Under the pieces are notes generated by a model. The model was not told where the DNA came from. It ran no database searches and saw only the letters and a program-made list of their open reading frames with translations. Of a DNA stretch of 64,000 nt, positions 1 through 12,452 are shown one piece after another. Made by a program: the position numbers and the translations under genes. Every line of letters begins with the position of its first letter. Positions within the stretch are counted from its first letter, which is position 1. The stretch is from Cymbidium sinense (lineage: Eukaryota > Streptophyta > Magnoliopsida > Asparagales > Orchidaceae). The DNA lies in contig CM038229.1 in NCBI GenBank assembly GCA_021442155.1, positions 72,808,443 to 72,872,442 on the forward strand, given 5' to 3'.

Positions 1-2236
1 ATAACACTTAGTTGCTAAGTGTAATCATATGAAATAAAAGAAAACACAAATTAAAATTCTCAAATCAACTAAATTACTTTAAGTGAAATCAACCTTTCAC
101 GTTACATTGAATCCTTTCCCACACTTAGAAAATACAACACTAATGCTTAGTTGAAACATACCACACAAGTCTTAACACACATATTAGAATTAAGTCACCA
201 CTTCTAGTCCTAATTTAGGACGACGTATGTATGGTGTATGTTTTATTTTGTGATGTATTGTTAGAATGGATGTTAGGGTGTATGCTTCATAGACTGAATG
301 TTAGGTCGTGATTATCCTAATCATATTTTTTATAGGGGATTGTGCTTAAGGGGATGCTTAAAAATAAATATAAATGCTCTCTTTGTGGGTTGCTTAAACC
401 CATAAGCATAATCCAAGTTAGGACAGGTAGTCTTAGTTACTAATGTGCAGGGTGCTAAGTCCAAAATATATATATATAACTGCTTGGGATTGTATGTGTG
501 TTTAACTAATCTCTATTTTGTAAGTGTAGTTGGATTTACTTTTCATATTTTCAATGCAATTTTTGCATTAGGAATTAGGATTAGTGTTATGGGGGATAAA
601 GATGAGCATTGGCTAGAAGGATTTGTCCTGGGAAGTCATGTGATGCTTTTCAAGTGGAGTAAATCAAAATCAAATGGAGACATGAAGAATGAAGAATGAA
701 AGCCCCCCATAGCATTTATTCATTTATAAATTATAATTATTATTTTGTAATTCTAGGTTGTATAAGGGTAGAGCTCGACTACCCACATCTTTTCTTTTCG
801 GGCTATACGGTGGCACCCGTCCGCACCGGCCTATTATTCTTTACGATAGTTTATAAAATTATTTGATGTTATGTTTAGTTTGTGCATTAGGATGGCATGC
901 TTTTCTTAGTTTTTTCAATGATTGATGCTTTGATGTGTGTCCTAGATGCGATTAAGCTCTTAGGATAAAATAAATCTTCTATCCAACTACAACTCATAAC
1001 TAAAGTTTTAAATAATTCATAACCTCACCATAAAGCCTAGGCATTAAATAAGATAAATTAAAGATTTAGCAACTCCTTAGCTGAATATTGTATGTCCCAC
1101 ATCATGCAAACATATTCCTTCTTCCTTGAAATTGGGGGATTTTCATATTTGCATGATAAGGGAATGTTTGACCTATGAGGGTATCTCTAGTAGTGGAGAA
1201 CACCCTCTTCTTGCTGCTTTAGCTACTAATCAACTGTAATCATCCATATATGCATCAAAATCTTAATGCCTTTGTCAAAATGAAGTGTCAAAATTAAAAT
1301 AAAATTTGAGAAAAAATTGCATTAGATTAAGTCATTATTCATACCAGTAATGCTCCAGTCTCTTAGGGAGTAGGGTTTAAGGACTTTTAGTCTCTTTATA
1401 AATTAATAATAGCCCAACTATCTTCCAAATTCATAAGACTTTCCTGTATGGATTTAAAGCATAGGGATAGTTAGCTTGCGGCCACTCTAAGTGATTATAA
1501 GTTTAGCAGTCGGGTGGTTTATCCTCTCTTGTGGAGGTAAACCTTATGCCCATCTTCGCTTAGATTTTGGTGGTGCTTTGGCATCATACCAAAGCCCTCT
1601 GGATTTAGGATCCGAGGTTATTGTTTTCTTAGGGCTATAAGCATATATCCTCACCTCTTAGTCATCTCCACAACCTTCTGTTGTTGGGTTATAAGCCCTA
1701 GCAATCTAATAAAATTCAACTCGAGCATATAAATATCTTCAACTTTAAAATTATAAAACCCAACTATAAGATATATTAGAATGCTTATTAGGTTTCTAGT
1801 ATCATGAGCATTCCCTAATCATCTCTTTTGACTTCTAAAATAAGTCTCTTCATTTGATCTATCCCGATTGATTTTCCAAATATAGCCAAACCTTTGATAG
1901 TTTAACCTTGAAATCTTTGGAGACCCTGATTGTCTACTTTAATCGAGAGTGTTCTTAGAGAATTTCATTCCCTAAGATGTAATTAACTATAGAGGCTTAC
2001 CTCCATAGGAAACTTTAAAACTCGATTTAATATAAACCCTATTTTATTCACCCATGTAAAGCAGGGGGGAAATCGTTGGTACATTTGAAGACATGTCATG
2101 CCTTTAGAGTCCTTATTAGGTAATTAGGTCCATTATAGAGTGATGACTTCTATCTTTTGAGATAGTGCATCATTCCTTAATATCATACATGATCATTTCA
2201 ATAAGTATCCCCACAATCTGGTGCCACACACATCCA
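1..2236 (+). mobile_element. Element B, copy 3 (3' part only)
   Basis: This stretch aligns by eye, block after block, with the right part of the two complete copies at 24571-32162 and 36374-44278. Shared landmarks are the AACACTTAGTTG block at the window start, the CATACCACACAA block near 160, the conserved segment around 1500 that includes GTCGGGTGGTTTATCCTCTC, and the end block with CAATAAGTA near 2200. It has no recognisable protein domain; the 84-codon ORF at 445-699 has no counterpart in the other copies. The right end is placed at a CA near 2236 because minus-strand Tat ORF1 resumes just beyond. The left part lies outside the window. The class of element B is not settled: a very long LTR is the best reading. 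Confidence 0.75.
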
Positions 2237-3367
2237 AAAAACACCACAGGCCTCCATATTTATTTTTCTTTCTACCGAGACCTTTTGGTAGTGAATTCTC
2301 AAACACACGGTTTAGGTGTCATGCCCTGATGTTCATCGGACCTTAATACCCACTAAGAGTAGCCTCTTTAATGAAGCCTTCTCATTTTTTCTAATAATCG
2401 GTCCTTGATACTTTTTCTTCATAAGACCCTTCTCCTTGACAACTTTCAGCACCATGTACACTCTAGAGGATAGAGTCTCAAGATGCCTCCTTTGTGGGGT
2501 TATAGCTTGGTGTGTTGCCCATAAAAATGATTGTTTGATATCACCAGTAGAGCTATTACTTTTCACCCACTTAAGATTTTCAAACTTATTGTGAGTGCGA
2601 ATACTCGCTTCTAGCATTAAGTATTATCACATGACTAGTGATTCAAGCAGCAACTACTAAGCTTGTAGTTCAACATTTCTTCTTCTTTGCCTTTTACTCA
2701 ATTTTTCTCTAAAAGAGGAGACTTCAGCATCATGCCTTCCTAGTGCAAAAGGTTCAACTGGCAGAGTGGTCGTATTCATAGGTATGGTAGAAATTTTCTA
2801 CTCAATAATAGTTCTTTTCATGACTAGCACCTCAGAAAGACCCAATCTTTCAAATACAAAGGCTCTCTTTCGAGGAACCTCAGTAGCAATAGTGGTCATT
2901 TCAATTATCCTCCTCCCCTGCATAGGTTAATGTGTACAATATGCAGGTGCTTCAAGTAAAGGATTGTTTGTAGTAGTGATAGTTGGGAATTCTACACTAC
3001 CAAATTGGATGGTAGCTTCAGCATCTCTAGTATTGATTATAACGCTAGCCAGATGAATATTGACTCCGCGACCTAGCTGCATAATGAACAATGTGCACTA
3101 AAGATCCATCTTTGCAAATGAAAGATGGGGATTAGTAGTCAATAATTGATGTATCAATCCACACATTCATAATGCAGATATACAATATAGCAAACTAATA
3201 TAGAGAATAAATAGATTAGTCATAAGTATATGGTTGATTTAAATTTAATTTCATTGATGATTGATTTTAAATTTCAATTTTTATCATGCTCCACTACTAC
3301 TACAGCTCCAATTCGACTAGCCAAAGATGAAAAAAGAAACATTTCAACAGCGGAGTCACCATAAATC
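2237..3367 (-). pseudogene. Tat element leader and ORF1 remnant (minus strand)
   Basis: Read on the minus strand, this region follows a primer binding site and carries the same untitled ORF1 that the plus-strand Tat element has at 16737-17640. The clearest match is the minus ORF at 2333-2617, whose segment SSRVYMVLKVVKEKGLM resembles SARIHNVLKVAKERGLI near 17355. Below 2333 the match continues in another frame (EHQGMTPK versus EHRSMTLD), so the ORF is frameshifted. ORF1 upstream of gag is known in Ogre/Tat elements, but its function is not established. The region is cut on the left by element B copy 3. It is a non-functional fragment. Confidence 0.7.
3344..3361 (-). other. Primer binding site of the minus-strand Tat element
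   Basis: On the minus strand it reads TGGTGACTCCGCTG followed by TTGA, six bases inside the LTR end at 3368. It is nearly the same as the site at 16470-16487. Ogre/Tat elements are known to prime from a tRNA-Arg whose 3' end matches TGGCGACTCCGCTGGGGA; that assignment is from family knowledge. Confidence 0.75.
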
Positions 3368-5099
3368 TGTGGGCTCCGAAAATTCACCACCGACCTCTCG
3401 ATTAAGAGAGTAGATTAAATGTTGGTCAAATCTTCAAAAGGTAGATGGAATAGTAGATAAGACACTACCCAGAGATTTCACCCTTATTTTGTTAGAACTT
3501 TAAAACTGGTTCCAAGTTTCCTATAGGTGCAAACACCTATAGTTAACCTCCCAATGCTGAGAGAGAACTTTCGATTAAGGCTAGTTGTTAGATCGCTAAT
3601 AATATAACATATAGTAGAAGCATGTGGAGTTTTAAATTTTAGATTTATGAAATTCATCATCATTTAACTTAAAGCGGATGGTTGGGGGAATGATGATGCG
3701 TCCGATCAAGATCCCATAGTTTCGTCATCCTGGGTTGTTATGGTCTCTAATCTACTTAATTAGAGGAGGTAATTGACCTAACCTGATCAAAGGATTCTTG
3801 TCAGCATCCATGGATTGTGTCATCTAAGAAAATCTCTTATACTTGGGGTGGTGTTTGTCTAAGGAGACAATTTTAAGTCCACTTTAGCTAACAATGGACT
3901 TTTTATCCTATCAAGTGCACCATATGGTTCACAACTCAATGGGCAGAACCATTGAAGAACATATGGGCTATAGTCGTGACCATAATATAATGGTGTCATT
4001 TGACAATGGCCTCCTGATCAGAGGACTTTGGTGGTAAACGTATCATATGTGAAGCCTACTGGCCAAATCATATAGATAGAGGACATGGGCCACGTCCTTA
4101 CTGGCATGAAATTGATTGAGAGTTAACATAGTTGTGTATTTGATTTGACATTGGCTCCTTTGTCAGCTAGAGTTTTCTTGATTTATCACCTCTGACAAAT
4201 GGTTGCGAAAGGTGGGTTAAGTGTAGTTTGTTTTAAGTTTTTAGATTATGAATTTTATTTAAATATTTATGGTTTAATAACTTATTAAATTTAACAGTTA
4301 GATCGAAACATGATTTAGATTAACTTGCTCTAGAATTGCAATCAAATTCTAATTGTAGTATCCCCTCCAATTGAAATCTTCTTTCAACACAGACATCTTT
4401 AGGGAATTGATAATTTATTTTGTTATTCTAGATCTTGTCGACTATATTAATTTAATAATAGAGAATCAGATCTAGATTTATATTTAGATGATTTTAAATT
4501 TAAGAATAATGAATATAAATATCTTAAATATTTTTGATAATGATGGCCCCTCATGTTCATATCTTTCATCAACTAAGTCATCATTGGGGTAGGAATTGTC
4601 AACTCTGCCTTTTTCCTTACAGAGGGACGGGTCCAGATTTGTTGCTTTAAAATCTATAATCCTGTAAACCTTATCAACTCTAACTTGAGCATAAAGGATC
4701 GGGTTTGAGATTTATTGCTTCAAGAATTATCATCCTCCAAACCTTATCAACTCTAGCTTTTGCATAAAGGATCGGGTTTGGGACTTTCCTCTTAAGAGCT
4801 TGAACTTGAGAAGTCATGTCATAATATTTATCTTTTGTAATTATATGACAAAATTAGCTTCTCAAATTTTATCAAGTTGAAATTCTTATAATATTATTAT
4901 TATTATATTTTTAAGTTTTGTTAACCCGGACCCAATCCTAAGACCCAATCAGGAATCAACCTGCGCAGCATCCTCAAACACTAAGTTTAAGCATTCAGTG
5001 TAGTGTTGGGGTCCATGCGGGTGATTCACCTCAGTATTGATTTAAGCTTAAGGGATTTGAATAGTGTTACTTATTTTGATTAAGTTTAATTACAAGTTT

Positions 5100-5945
5100 A
5101 AGATTTTAGATAAAATTTTGACAGTATTTCGACAACCTCTCAGCATCGTCCCCGTATATGATGCTACAACGGGGCTAGGCCTTCCCACCATGCCAAGAAA
5201 GGCATGTATGGTGGTGTAAACACCACAGTCGAATGCATCATCCCACCATGCTAAGAAAGATATATATGGGTCTTTCAAGCACCTGCTTGTAACACAGATT
5301 TCCCCGCCATGCTAAAAAAGGCGTGTACAAGTACTTATACACCTGTAATATTAGTTTAAATAATTGATTTTAGCTTGAAGGTTGACTTTATATCAGGCTG
5401 CTTAAGTCTCCTATCGGTGTTAAAATTTGGCAGCATTTCGGTAGCATCTCGACATTGTCCCTGTGTAGGGGGTTGCCTTGAGTATGTTGGGTCTGCCCAC
5501 CATGCCAAGAAAGGCATGTATGGGTGGTGTAAATACCACAACCGAATGCGCCATTCCATAATGTTAAGAAAGACGTGTATGGTCTCTGAAACACCTGCAT
5601 TAAACACAGCTTTTCTTTTCACACCAAGAAAGGCATGTACGGGTACTTATATACTCACAAGCAGGCTAAATTACAAATGTCCCCTTTTTGGTTATTCCTT
5701 ATCACTCCGGATTTCAACAAAATTTCAGCAACATCTCACCTAATCGGGGATTTCTATCAAAACTAGGTTTGCCCACCCATCTAAAAAGATGTGCATGGAT
5801 GGTATTTTACAACACCACGACTGTGAGTCTCCCAACCTACTCATCTAAAAAGATACGTATAAGCACTTCAAGTACCTGTCAAAAAACTCAGATTTCTCTA
5901 CCACACTAAAAAAGGCGTGTACGAGTACTTATACACCCACAAGCA
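5100..5945 (-). repeat. Tandem array of stem-loop motifs in LTR R/U5
   Basis: Three tandem units of about 290-300 bp (starting near 5100, 5386 and 5690) each contain three copies of a short palindromic motif. The best preserved is CCATGCCAAGAAAGGCATG, in which CATGCC pairs with GGCATG across an AAGAAA loop. At 5184-5216 and 5495-5531 the stem extends by a further CCACC/GGTGG arm after a four-base bulge. The third unit is degenerate. By comparison with the solo LTR at 49140, where the array lies 3' of the TATA box, it would be in the transcribed leader. ORFs overlapping it arise from the repeat and are not genes. Confidence 0.8.
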
Positions 5946-6322
5946 AGCAATTTTATACCTGTGGAAAAGGAACGGACAACTGCGAGGGTGTCTTGGTCTC
6001 GAAAATGTGTAAGGCAGCTGCGGGACGCATGTATGCATGCGCCGCGGTCTCTGCAAGAGTGAGTCTGAGTGGCGATTATCAGGCCGCGCCGAGGCGGTGC
6101 TGAGGACGGGCGGATGCACACGCTACTGCGTGAATCACTTGTGCAGGACGGATAACTTCGAGGCGAGCTTGTCACTGTTGTGTTAGGGCCGGGTATGGTT
6201 AGAGGGGTCGTAGGTAGTAGAGTTAGGGTTAGGTAATGGGGGAGGGTATTTATAGGATTTTCTTTATTTAAGTGAAAATTAACCCTAATTGAGATTTTTG
6301 CACTGACATTGTTACATGGGCA

Positions 6323-7473
6323 TAGGGCTGAGAAATTTACCCGAAGATCATGGTTCGATCAATAGTTGACTCGAATTTGGGCTCGAATCGAGATCGGTCG
6401 AAAAGCGACTTTTGTGCCGAATTTGGCTCGAATTATTTAGTCGAGTTCAGGCACCATCGCGACTCGCGATCGGATCAAAAAGTAATTACCCGTTTGATCG
6501 AGGGAATCATTAAATCAATGGGGAGATGAATTTCTTTTAAGTCTCTAATATATGGCCTGGATCGAGTCCTCGACTCCTCGACACTCGATTCTCCCGATCT
6601 CCGCGGCCCTTCTTCTCTTCTTTATGTTCTTCTTGGCTTCTCGACGTTCTCGTGCTGCTCATGCCCTAATTTTCATAAGCTGACAGTGTTGCTCACTCGC
6701 TCACGATATCGTCGATCAGTGACTTTGATTTCGATCTCTATTGGTTGAGGTGTTTCTTTGTCACTATCATCTTCGTTCGACCTAGCTTGTTCGATCTATA
6801 CATGCTCGATTTTCTTCTTTGCTCCAGAATTACTACCTACTTGTTTCATTTCTTGATTCTGTAAGTATTTCATGCTATGAACCTACTGGGGATGTTTTAG
6901 TTCTTCAATTATTTGAGTTCAGAGATTTCGTTAAGTTACTTTTATTTTTATTACCTAAGTAAGTGTCTAAGGGACCAAGCTCAACTGCTCAAGATGGTTT
7001 GTTGTGGTGCTTCATGCTGTCATGCATGTGTATCTTTATTTTTTTGCGATTGTGACTTGCCATCCTTGCAGTTGCGATTACAAGCTTGCTCGACCTATTT
7101 TTTTTTACATGTTACAGGGTTACAACCGAGAGCTTATCCACTTAGCCTTCTATTACGGTTTTGTTTTCGAACATTTCACACTTCTATAGTTGTAATGTGC
7201 AGTGAGAAATGATTTCTGAATGTTGTGGTTACAGGCTATGTTCATATTGCGGTTACACGCTTGTTCACATTTCTGAACGTTTCATTTGTTTCATTTCTGA
7301 ACATTGTGGTTACAGGCTTGTTCACATTGCGGATTTCGAGCCGGATCGAACTCTATCTAGAATCAATCTGACTCAGCTCGAAATTGAAATCTTCGAGCCA
7401 TGACTCAATTTCGAGCAAAAATTTTTTTTTGATCGATCTCAAGCCTATAGTTATTCAATCATCGTAAAAAACC
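6323..7473. mobile_element. Small non-autonomous DNA transposon candidate inside the LTR
   Basis: The 1151-bp segment has no counterpart in the solo LTR at 49140-51654 and is flanked by the exact 10-bp repeat TACATGGGCA (6313-6322 and 7474-7483). In the solo LTR the corresponding sequence occurs once, as TTGCCCATGTAAT near 49618 on the other strand, so the repeat is a target duplication. A 9-11 bp duplication suggests a Mutator-like element. The start TAGGGCTGAGA has an imperfect inverted partner TCTCAAGCCTA at 7437-7447, and both ends carry many TCGAG/CTCGA motifs, which would instead suggest hAT. No transposase is visible; the 99-codon ORF at 6913-7212 is unsupported. Confidence 0.6.
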
Positions 7474-7481
7474 TACATGGG

Positions 7482-7626
<145 letters not shown>

Positions 7627-7689
7627 AGGTTATTATGATGTCTCAGCGAAATACGTGTTTATTGAGGTCGTTTGGTTCATTAGCGGTCG

Positions 7690-8370
7690 GGTCAATTTCA
7701 GTTCAAAAATGCACACTATCGCTTCTTACTTCTCAACATTAGTGTAAACTCATCTGAATCAAGCATGGATAGTCTTATTTGACATATTTTAATATTTTAA
7801 AGCTAACGATGTGATCAATTTCATGAATAAAGATTATTTGGGCATCATCGCAGCCTCTCGACTCCGATATGCATGTAGCCACTTTGATAGCTTGACCTCT
7901 TGATTATTCAACCATCATATTTTGAAACATATATATTTTGATCAATTTCGACATTCTAAATGCGATGGAGAAGTCCGTTCATTGATCGGAGGTCATTTCA
8001 ACTGATTTTAACAATGCAAAGTGCATTTCAGCTCTAATTTGTGCGTTATTATATCTGATTGCTCAATATTTATGCAAACTCGTCTGAATTGAGCATGGAC
8101 AGTCTCATTTGATATATTTCATTATTTCAAAGCCAACAGCATGATCAATTTTATGAACGGAGATCATTTGAGCATCATCGTAGCCTTCCGACTTTGATAT
8201 ACGCGTTGGCATTTTGATGACCCTCCTTCTTGATTGATTGACTGTCAAATTGTGCAGGATGTATATTATGATCAATTTCAACGTTCTAAATATGATGGCA
8301 AAGTCCGTTCATCAATCAAGAGGTCATTTCGATTTATTTCGACGATGCCTAATGCATTTTAGCTCCCATT
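7690..8370 (-). repeat. 330-bp tandem duplication in LTR U3
   Basis: Two diverged units: CATCTGAATCAAGCATGG at 7751 corresponds to CGTCTGAATTGAGCATGG at 8081, a period of 330 bp. Around each lie matching blocks, for example GATCAATTTCATGAA and GATCAATTTTATGAA. The solo LTR at 49140 has a single unit in the same place (near 49150-49550 on the opposite strand). The duplication is in U3, where LTR promoters carry enhancers. Confidence 0.8.
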
Positions 8371-8450
8371 CGCGAGCTATTGCATCCGAAGTACGCTGAA
8401 TTTGGCTTATGAGCTCGACTCAACTTATGGTGTGTGCATGGAGGTCAACA

Positions 8451-9170
8451 CCTAACATCTAAGATAAGTGAACAAGTTAATCATCGAATCACTGTATTCC
8501 TAAAATTAAACCTCTTGTAGAACAAGGAAGGGATACTTCTTTTGCTTCAGATCTTCACTAATATATTTAGATAATCTTAACAGTAATAATCTCAGTGGTG
8601 ACTCTTTCCTATCATGTAGTATAGTAGTATGATCAATGATAGTTTGTTCCTCAGGATCTCTTTACGATTGCAGCACAATATTTCTCATCCTTGGTGAAAA
8701 TATGTGTTCTTGTAAACATCATGTATAGTCCTCCTATCATATTGCCAAGGTTTTCCTAAGAAAATGTGGCAAACATTCATAGGCACTACAATGCTTCTCA
8801 ATACTAATTTTATTCCTTTTCTTCAGCCACATTTGTGAGTACAACTAAGGATGAATCTGTATAGGGAGGTATAATTATTCTACTTGCCTTGGCACTATAT
8901 TATCATAGTAGTCTTTATCAATGTTAATGTTGCATACCTTCTCTTTTGCTATGCCTCTAGTGTGAAAAATGGTGTGTCTAAGCTAAGATTCTTCTTTTTC
9001 ACATTTAGACTGAAGGACACATCACACAACTAATTGTTCTCCTTCATCAGGAGCCAAGTGAAACTCTTTTTCTGCTACATCCACCATATGTTCTTCACCA
9101 GAATTTTCTTTAACTACTTCCTACTAAACAAAAGATATAACTCTTCATTTGGGAAAGCAGATGCAATGTG
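8451..9170 (-). pseudogene. Gypsy protease-to-RT linker remnant
   Basis: Minus-strand translation of about 8700-8775 gives CHIFLGKPWQYDRRTIHD, the well known gypsy segment after protease (family form HILLGRPWQYDR). Frames around it are full of stops. It continues the gag remnant at 9170-10150. The RT and later domains are absent because the Tat LTR ends at 8450, so the element was cut there by the Tat insertion. Confidence 0.75.
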
Positions 9171-10150
9171 ACTTGAAGAACTTCCTAGCTATACAAGTTA
9201 TGGTCTTGGGTCCACTAATTTTGTCACCCTTCTTTAGCTCTAGAGTGGCATTATCATCCTGTGTGATTGCTTTTACACATACAGATGTACTCTTACTCCT
9301 TGATCTTGTGGTTGAACTTTCTTAAAAGGAGGGATAGATCTAATGTGTCTATGTACCTTTCTACTTTTAAGGCCAATGTTTGTACATCAATAAGAACCAA
9401 TAAAGCTTTAACTAGATCACATTGTTGATGGAAGTCTTCAACTCTCAAAGATGCCAATGTCTGTACATCAATAAGAACCAATAAAGCTTCAACTAGATCA
9501 CATTGTTGATGGAAGTCTTCAACTCTCCAAGATACCTAAAAATGGTGTTCTTCTCTAGCTCCACCAAGTCACTCTTCAACATGAGTTGCTCAAACTCAGT
9601 TGTATACTTTACATCAATCAGTTTTCTTTGTTGCAGGTTATGTAACTTCAAGAAGACATCATGCCTATAGTGTATAGGAAAGTACTGTCATTGCAGTTCC
9701 TTCTTCATTTTAGACCATGTAGTGATCTTGCTTCTACCTACATGTTGTCTCATTGAATTCAAGTTCTCCCACCATAGTGAAGCACTCTTCTTGAGCTTGA
9801 TGACAACTAATTTGACTTTCTTATCATCTTGCACATCTTTGTATTCAACAATTCACTCCATAGTTTGCATCCACTCGATGAAGACTTCTGGATCTTTATG
9901 TCCTTCAAAATCTAGGATGTCAACTCAAATAACGAGGCCATACTCCCTTCTTCTATATGCAATGCCAAATCAGCGAGGCACGAATTCCTCGTCATTAGAG
10001 TTGGACTGGTGGAATGGCTTTCTACTTGCTTTTTATTTGATTGGTCACTCTTTCCTTCAATTCAACAAGCCTACACTGCAATTGGAGAATGTTTTTATGC
10101 ATAGCTTTCATGGTAAGGGCTTGAATACTTTGAGGATTTCTTCTTAATGG
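9170..10150 (-). pseudogene. Ty3/gypsy gag remnant
   Basis: On the minus strand this is the capsid (retrotrans_gag) region of a gypsy element. It contains DPEVFIEWMQTME, then KKVKLVVIKLKKSASLWWEN, then TTWSKMKKEL, matching the usual order of a gag with an LWW core. Stops interrupt it (for example after QTME and after KKELQ). It sits 3' of a minus-strand LTR and primer site at 10351-11110, as expected for a 5' end. The plus-strand 141-codon ORF at 9722-10147 is the antisense shadow of this gag. The lineage resembles chromovirus-type gypsy; that is inference. Confidence 0.82.
9373..9532. repeat. 80-bp tandem duplication within gag
   Basis: CCAATGT(T/C)TGTACATCAATAAG begins at 9373 and again at 9453, and both units run on through GTTGATGGAAGTCTTCAACTCTC. 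The copies differ at only a few bases, so the duplication is probably younger than the decay of the gag around it. Confidence 0.9.
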
Positions 10151-10350
10151 CATTATTATTAAATTGAGCTAGAGTTTGAGGGTTTAAGGGAAATTTAAGA
10201 ATTTTAGGTTGTTTTTGAGTTGGGTTTTGGATTGGAGAAAAAAAATTTTGTTGTCCAAAAATTTCAGAGAAGGTTTTGGGGATTTAAGAGATGATTGAGA
10301 TAGTTTTGAAAGTGGGAAAAAATATCCAAGAAAGATCTAAGATAGATTTA

Positions 10351-10362
10351 AATCTGATATCA
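10351..10362 (-). other. Primer binding site of the minus-strand gypsy element
   Basis: On the minus strand it reads TGATATCAGATT, close to TGGTATCAGAGC, the common primer site for initiator tRNA-Met. It lies two bases inside a GTGTCA LTR end at 10365. Confidence 0.6.
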
Positions 10363-10364
10363 AA

Positions 10365-11110
10365 TGACACTATTCTTGATGGACAAGAAAGCATAATAAA
10401 GTGTGAACAAGAGCTAGCGATGAAAGAACCTAGAATTGGGGAAGATTTCCTTTGTCGGTTGCTATAGAGATGGGATTTTAACTGATCTGTGGAGTGGACG
10501 GTAGCAAGGATGCTACAAATAGTCGGTTCCAAACAATAACTGAGGAAGCTGAACGTAGGCAGATTCGTGGCTAGCTGGAGTAGCATGGACTAGGTATGAG
10601 CAGCTGAATGGTCCCAATCTGCAGAGACTGACTCTTTTGGAAAGTACAACTGGGCAGCGTTGACAACAGAGAAATCTACACTAGTAATTGGTTCTAGCGG
10701 CTGGAACGTGACTTGCTGTCTGGTTGGTCTACACACAGCTAGTAGTATCAGTTTCTATTGGAAAATAGTGGTAGTTTGAAAGCAAAACCAAGAATAATGG
10801 TACTGGAACAATAATTTCAGTAAATATAAATAATCACAGGTGCTGAAAACCAAAAAAATAGGATAGGGAAGTTTTGATTCGATTGAGATATAGACACCAC
10901 TCAATCAAACTCTCAAAATAATCTCTCTTAAAGAGAGCAAAAGCATAGAAAAGTCTCTAATCTTCAAAACAGCAAAACTGAAAAACTCCAAACGCAAAAC
11001 ATCTTATTTATCTTGATTACACAACCCAAATAAAGCTGGACAGGTCAATTCTGGTTCAAATTTGAACCGGTTTAGGGATGGGGGTCAAGGATGGGTTGAA
11101 AAACCCTCAC
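10365..11110 (-). repeat. 5' LTR of the minus-strand gypsy element (outer edge approximate)
   Basis: The 3' end is fixed by the terminal CA next to the primer site. The outer edge is not, because no second copy lies in the window. A minus-strand TATA-like TAAATAAGATG lies near 10999-11020. No ORF here looks coding; the minus ORF at 10284-10586 spans the LTR edge and is unsupported. Confidence 0.5.
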
Positions 11111-12447
11111 CTCATACGTGGCATTCTCCGCATTTTCTTTCCGACACTTTGCATCACGCTTTTTTTTTTGAAATGGGTATCACACCGTCTTATGGGTGAG
11201 GATGTCGATATTAATCACGATAAGTATGGGGTAATTTCCCTGATGGTAGATTGAAGAAACTCAGAGGTGGGTTTGCATAAATGACTTCATTGAATAATCA
11301 AATACTTATAATGGGAGTAGTATTCAACTAGTTATTTAAGATAAAGTAGTCACAAATAAATTTAGATAATTTTAATATCTATAATTAAAATTAAAAATAC
11401 AATCATTAAATATGTAGAAAAATTCATATTAAAGAATTAAAAATAAAATAGTTAAGTTTAAGATAACTCAAATACATTTTGAAAATGTAGATTTAATCTC
11501 TTATAACATTTAATTGAAACATTAGAAATTGAGAATTATTGCGTACTAGTGAATTTGCAACAATAAGGGAAATCGCACGCAAACAGATAAATAAAAGGAG
11601 CACTGAAGACACTAAAATTTTTATATAGAAAGGTTGAAGAAAAAAAAAATCATAGGGTGTAACTTAAACTAATTCATCATATAATTAAGGTTAGAAAATT
11701 CTACTCTTCTTATCTAATTACTCTTCTTCATAATTAGATAAGAAGAGTAGTAGAGATATTTGTAGTAGAAGTTCAAGATGCTGAGTTCGAACACTCACCC
11801 TATGCAGCATGCAATGAATAGATAGTTAATTTACATATAGAGTTGCATGCATCATTTACATCGAATAATTTGCACCTAATAAATTTTCCTCTCTGCAAGT
11901 CCCCACTTAATAAAGATTTTCTAGTTCATCGTACAGAACAAAGAAGTTTTCAAATTCTATAATTGGAACTACCTATAAGGTGTAGTTACTAAATTGATCA
12001 TAAATGAAGAGATCAGCAGAAGATTAAGGACCAAATATTATATTTTATTCTCACATTACCATTGGACAAAATATTAAAATCTTAGGCTATTCATCTTCAT
12101 GTGAGTCCCAATAAATATGATTGATAAGAACGTTAAAAGCTATTACCAAAATCTTGTTTTTAAATCCCTCCACCGTAATAAAAATCCACCTTACGAACTA
12201 GAGTGGACACAATATATATATAATAAAATTAAAATATATACACCAAGATAGTTGCCTTCATCACAATATCTACTTTTTCATGCTTTTAAATCCCAACCAT
12301 TGGGATTGAGACAGACTCCACATTTGAGCACTAGCAATTTAAATGATTAAAAATTATGTCATAATATTTTAATACAAATTACATAGAAGAGGCTCGAAAA
12401 TTTTCATATTTACTTAAAAATTAAGGCAACATATATTCTTCATCTAT
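11111..12447. other. Unassigned AT-rich DNA with a perfect hairpin
   Basis: I recognise no gene and no repeat shared with the rest of the window, apart from a perfect inverted repeat at 11701-11750. The right edge is the AACAC target duplication of the 33-kb Tat element. Confidence 0.5.
11701..11750. repeat. Perfect 20-bp stem hairpin
   Basis: CTACTCTTCTTATCTAATTA is followed after 10 bases (CTCTTCTTCA) by its exact reverse complement. It may be the centre of a small foldback element. Confidence 0.95.
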
Positions 12448-12452
12448 AACAC
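12448..12452. repeat. Target site duplication AACAC (left)
   Basis: It matches AACAC at 45799-45803 exactly and abuts the TG start of the 5' LTR at 12453. It proves that 12453-45798 is one insertion despite the nesting. Confidence 0.9.

Noticed and set aside
5100..5945. Regular short repeats resembling a CRISPR array.
   Set aside because: Eukaryotic LTR, units are unequal and diverged, 'spacers' are themselves repeated between units.
9722..10147. 141-codon plus-strand ORF.
   Set aside because: It is the antisense shadow of the minus-strand gypsy gag.
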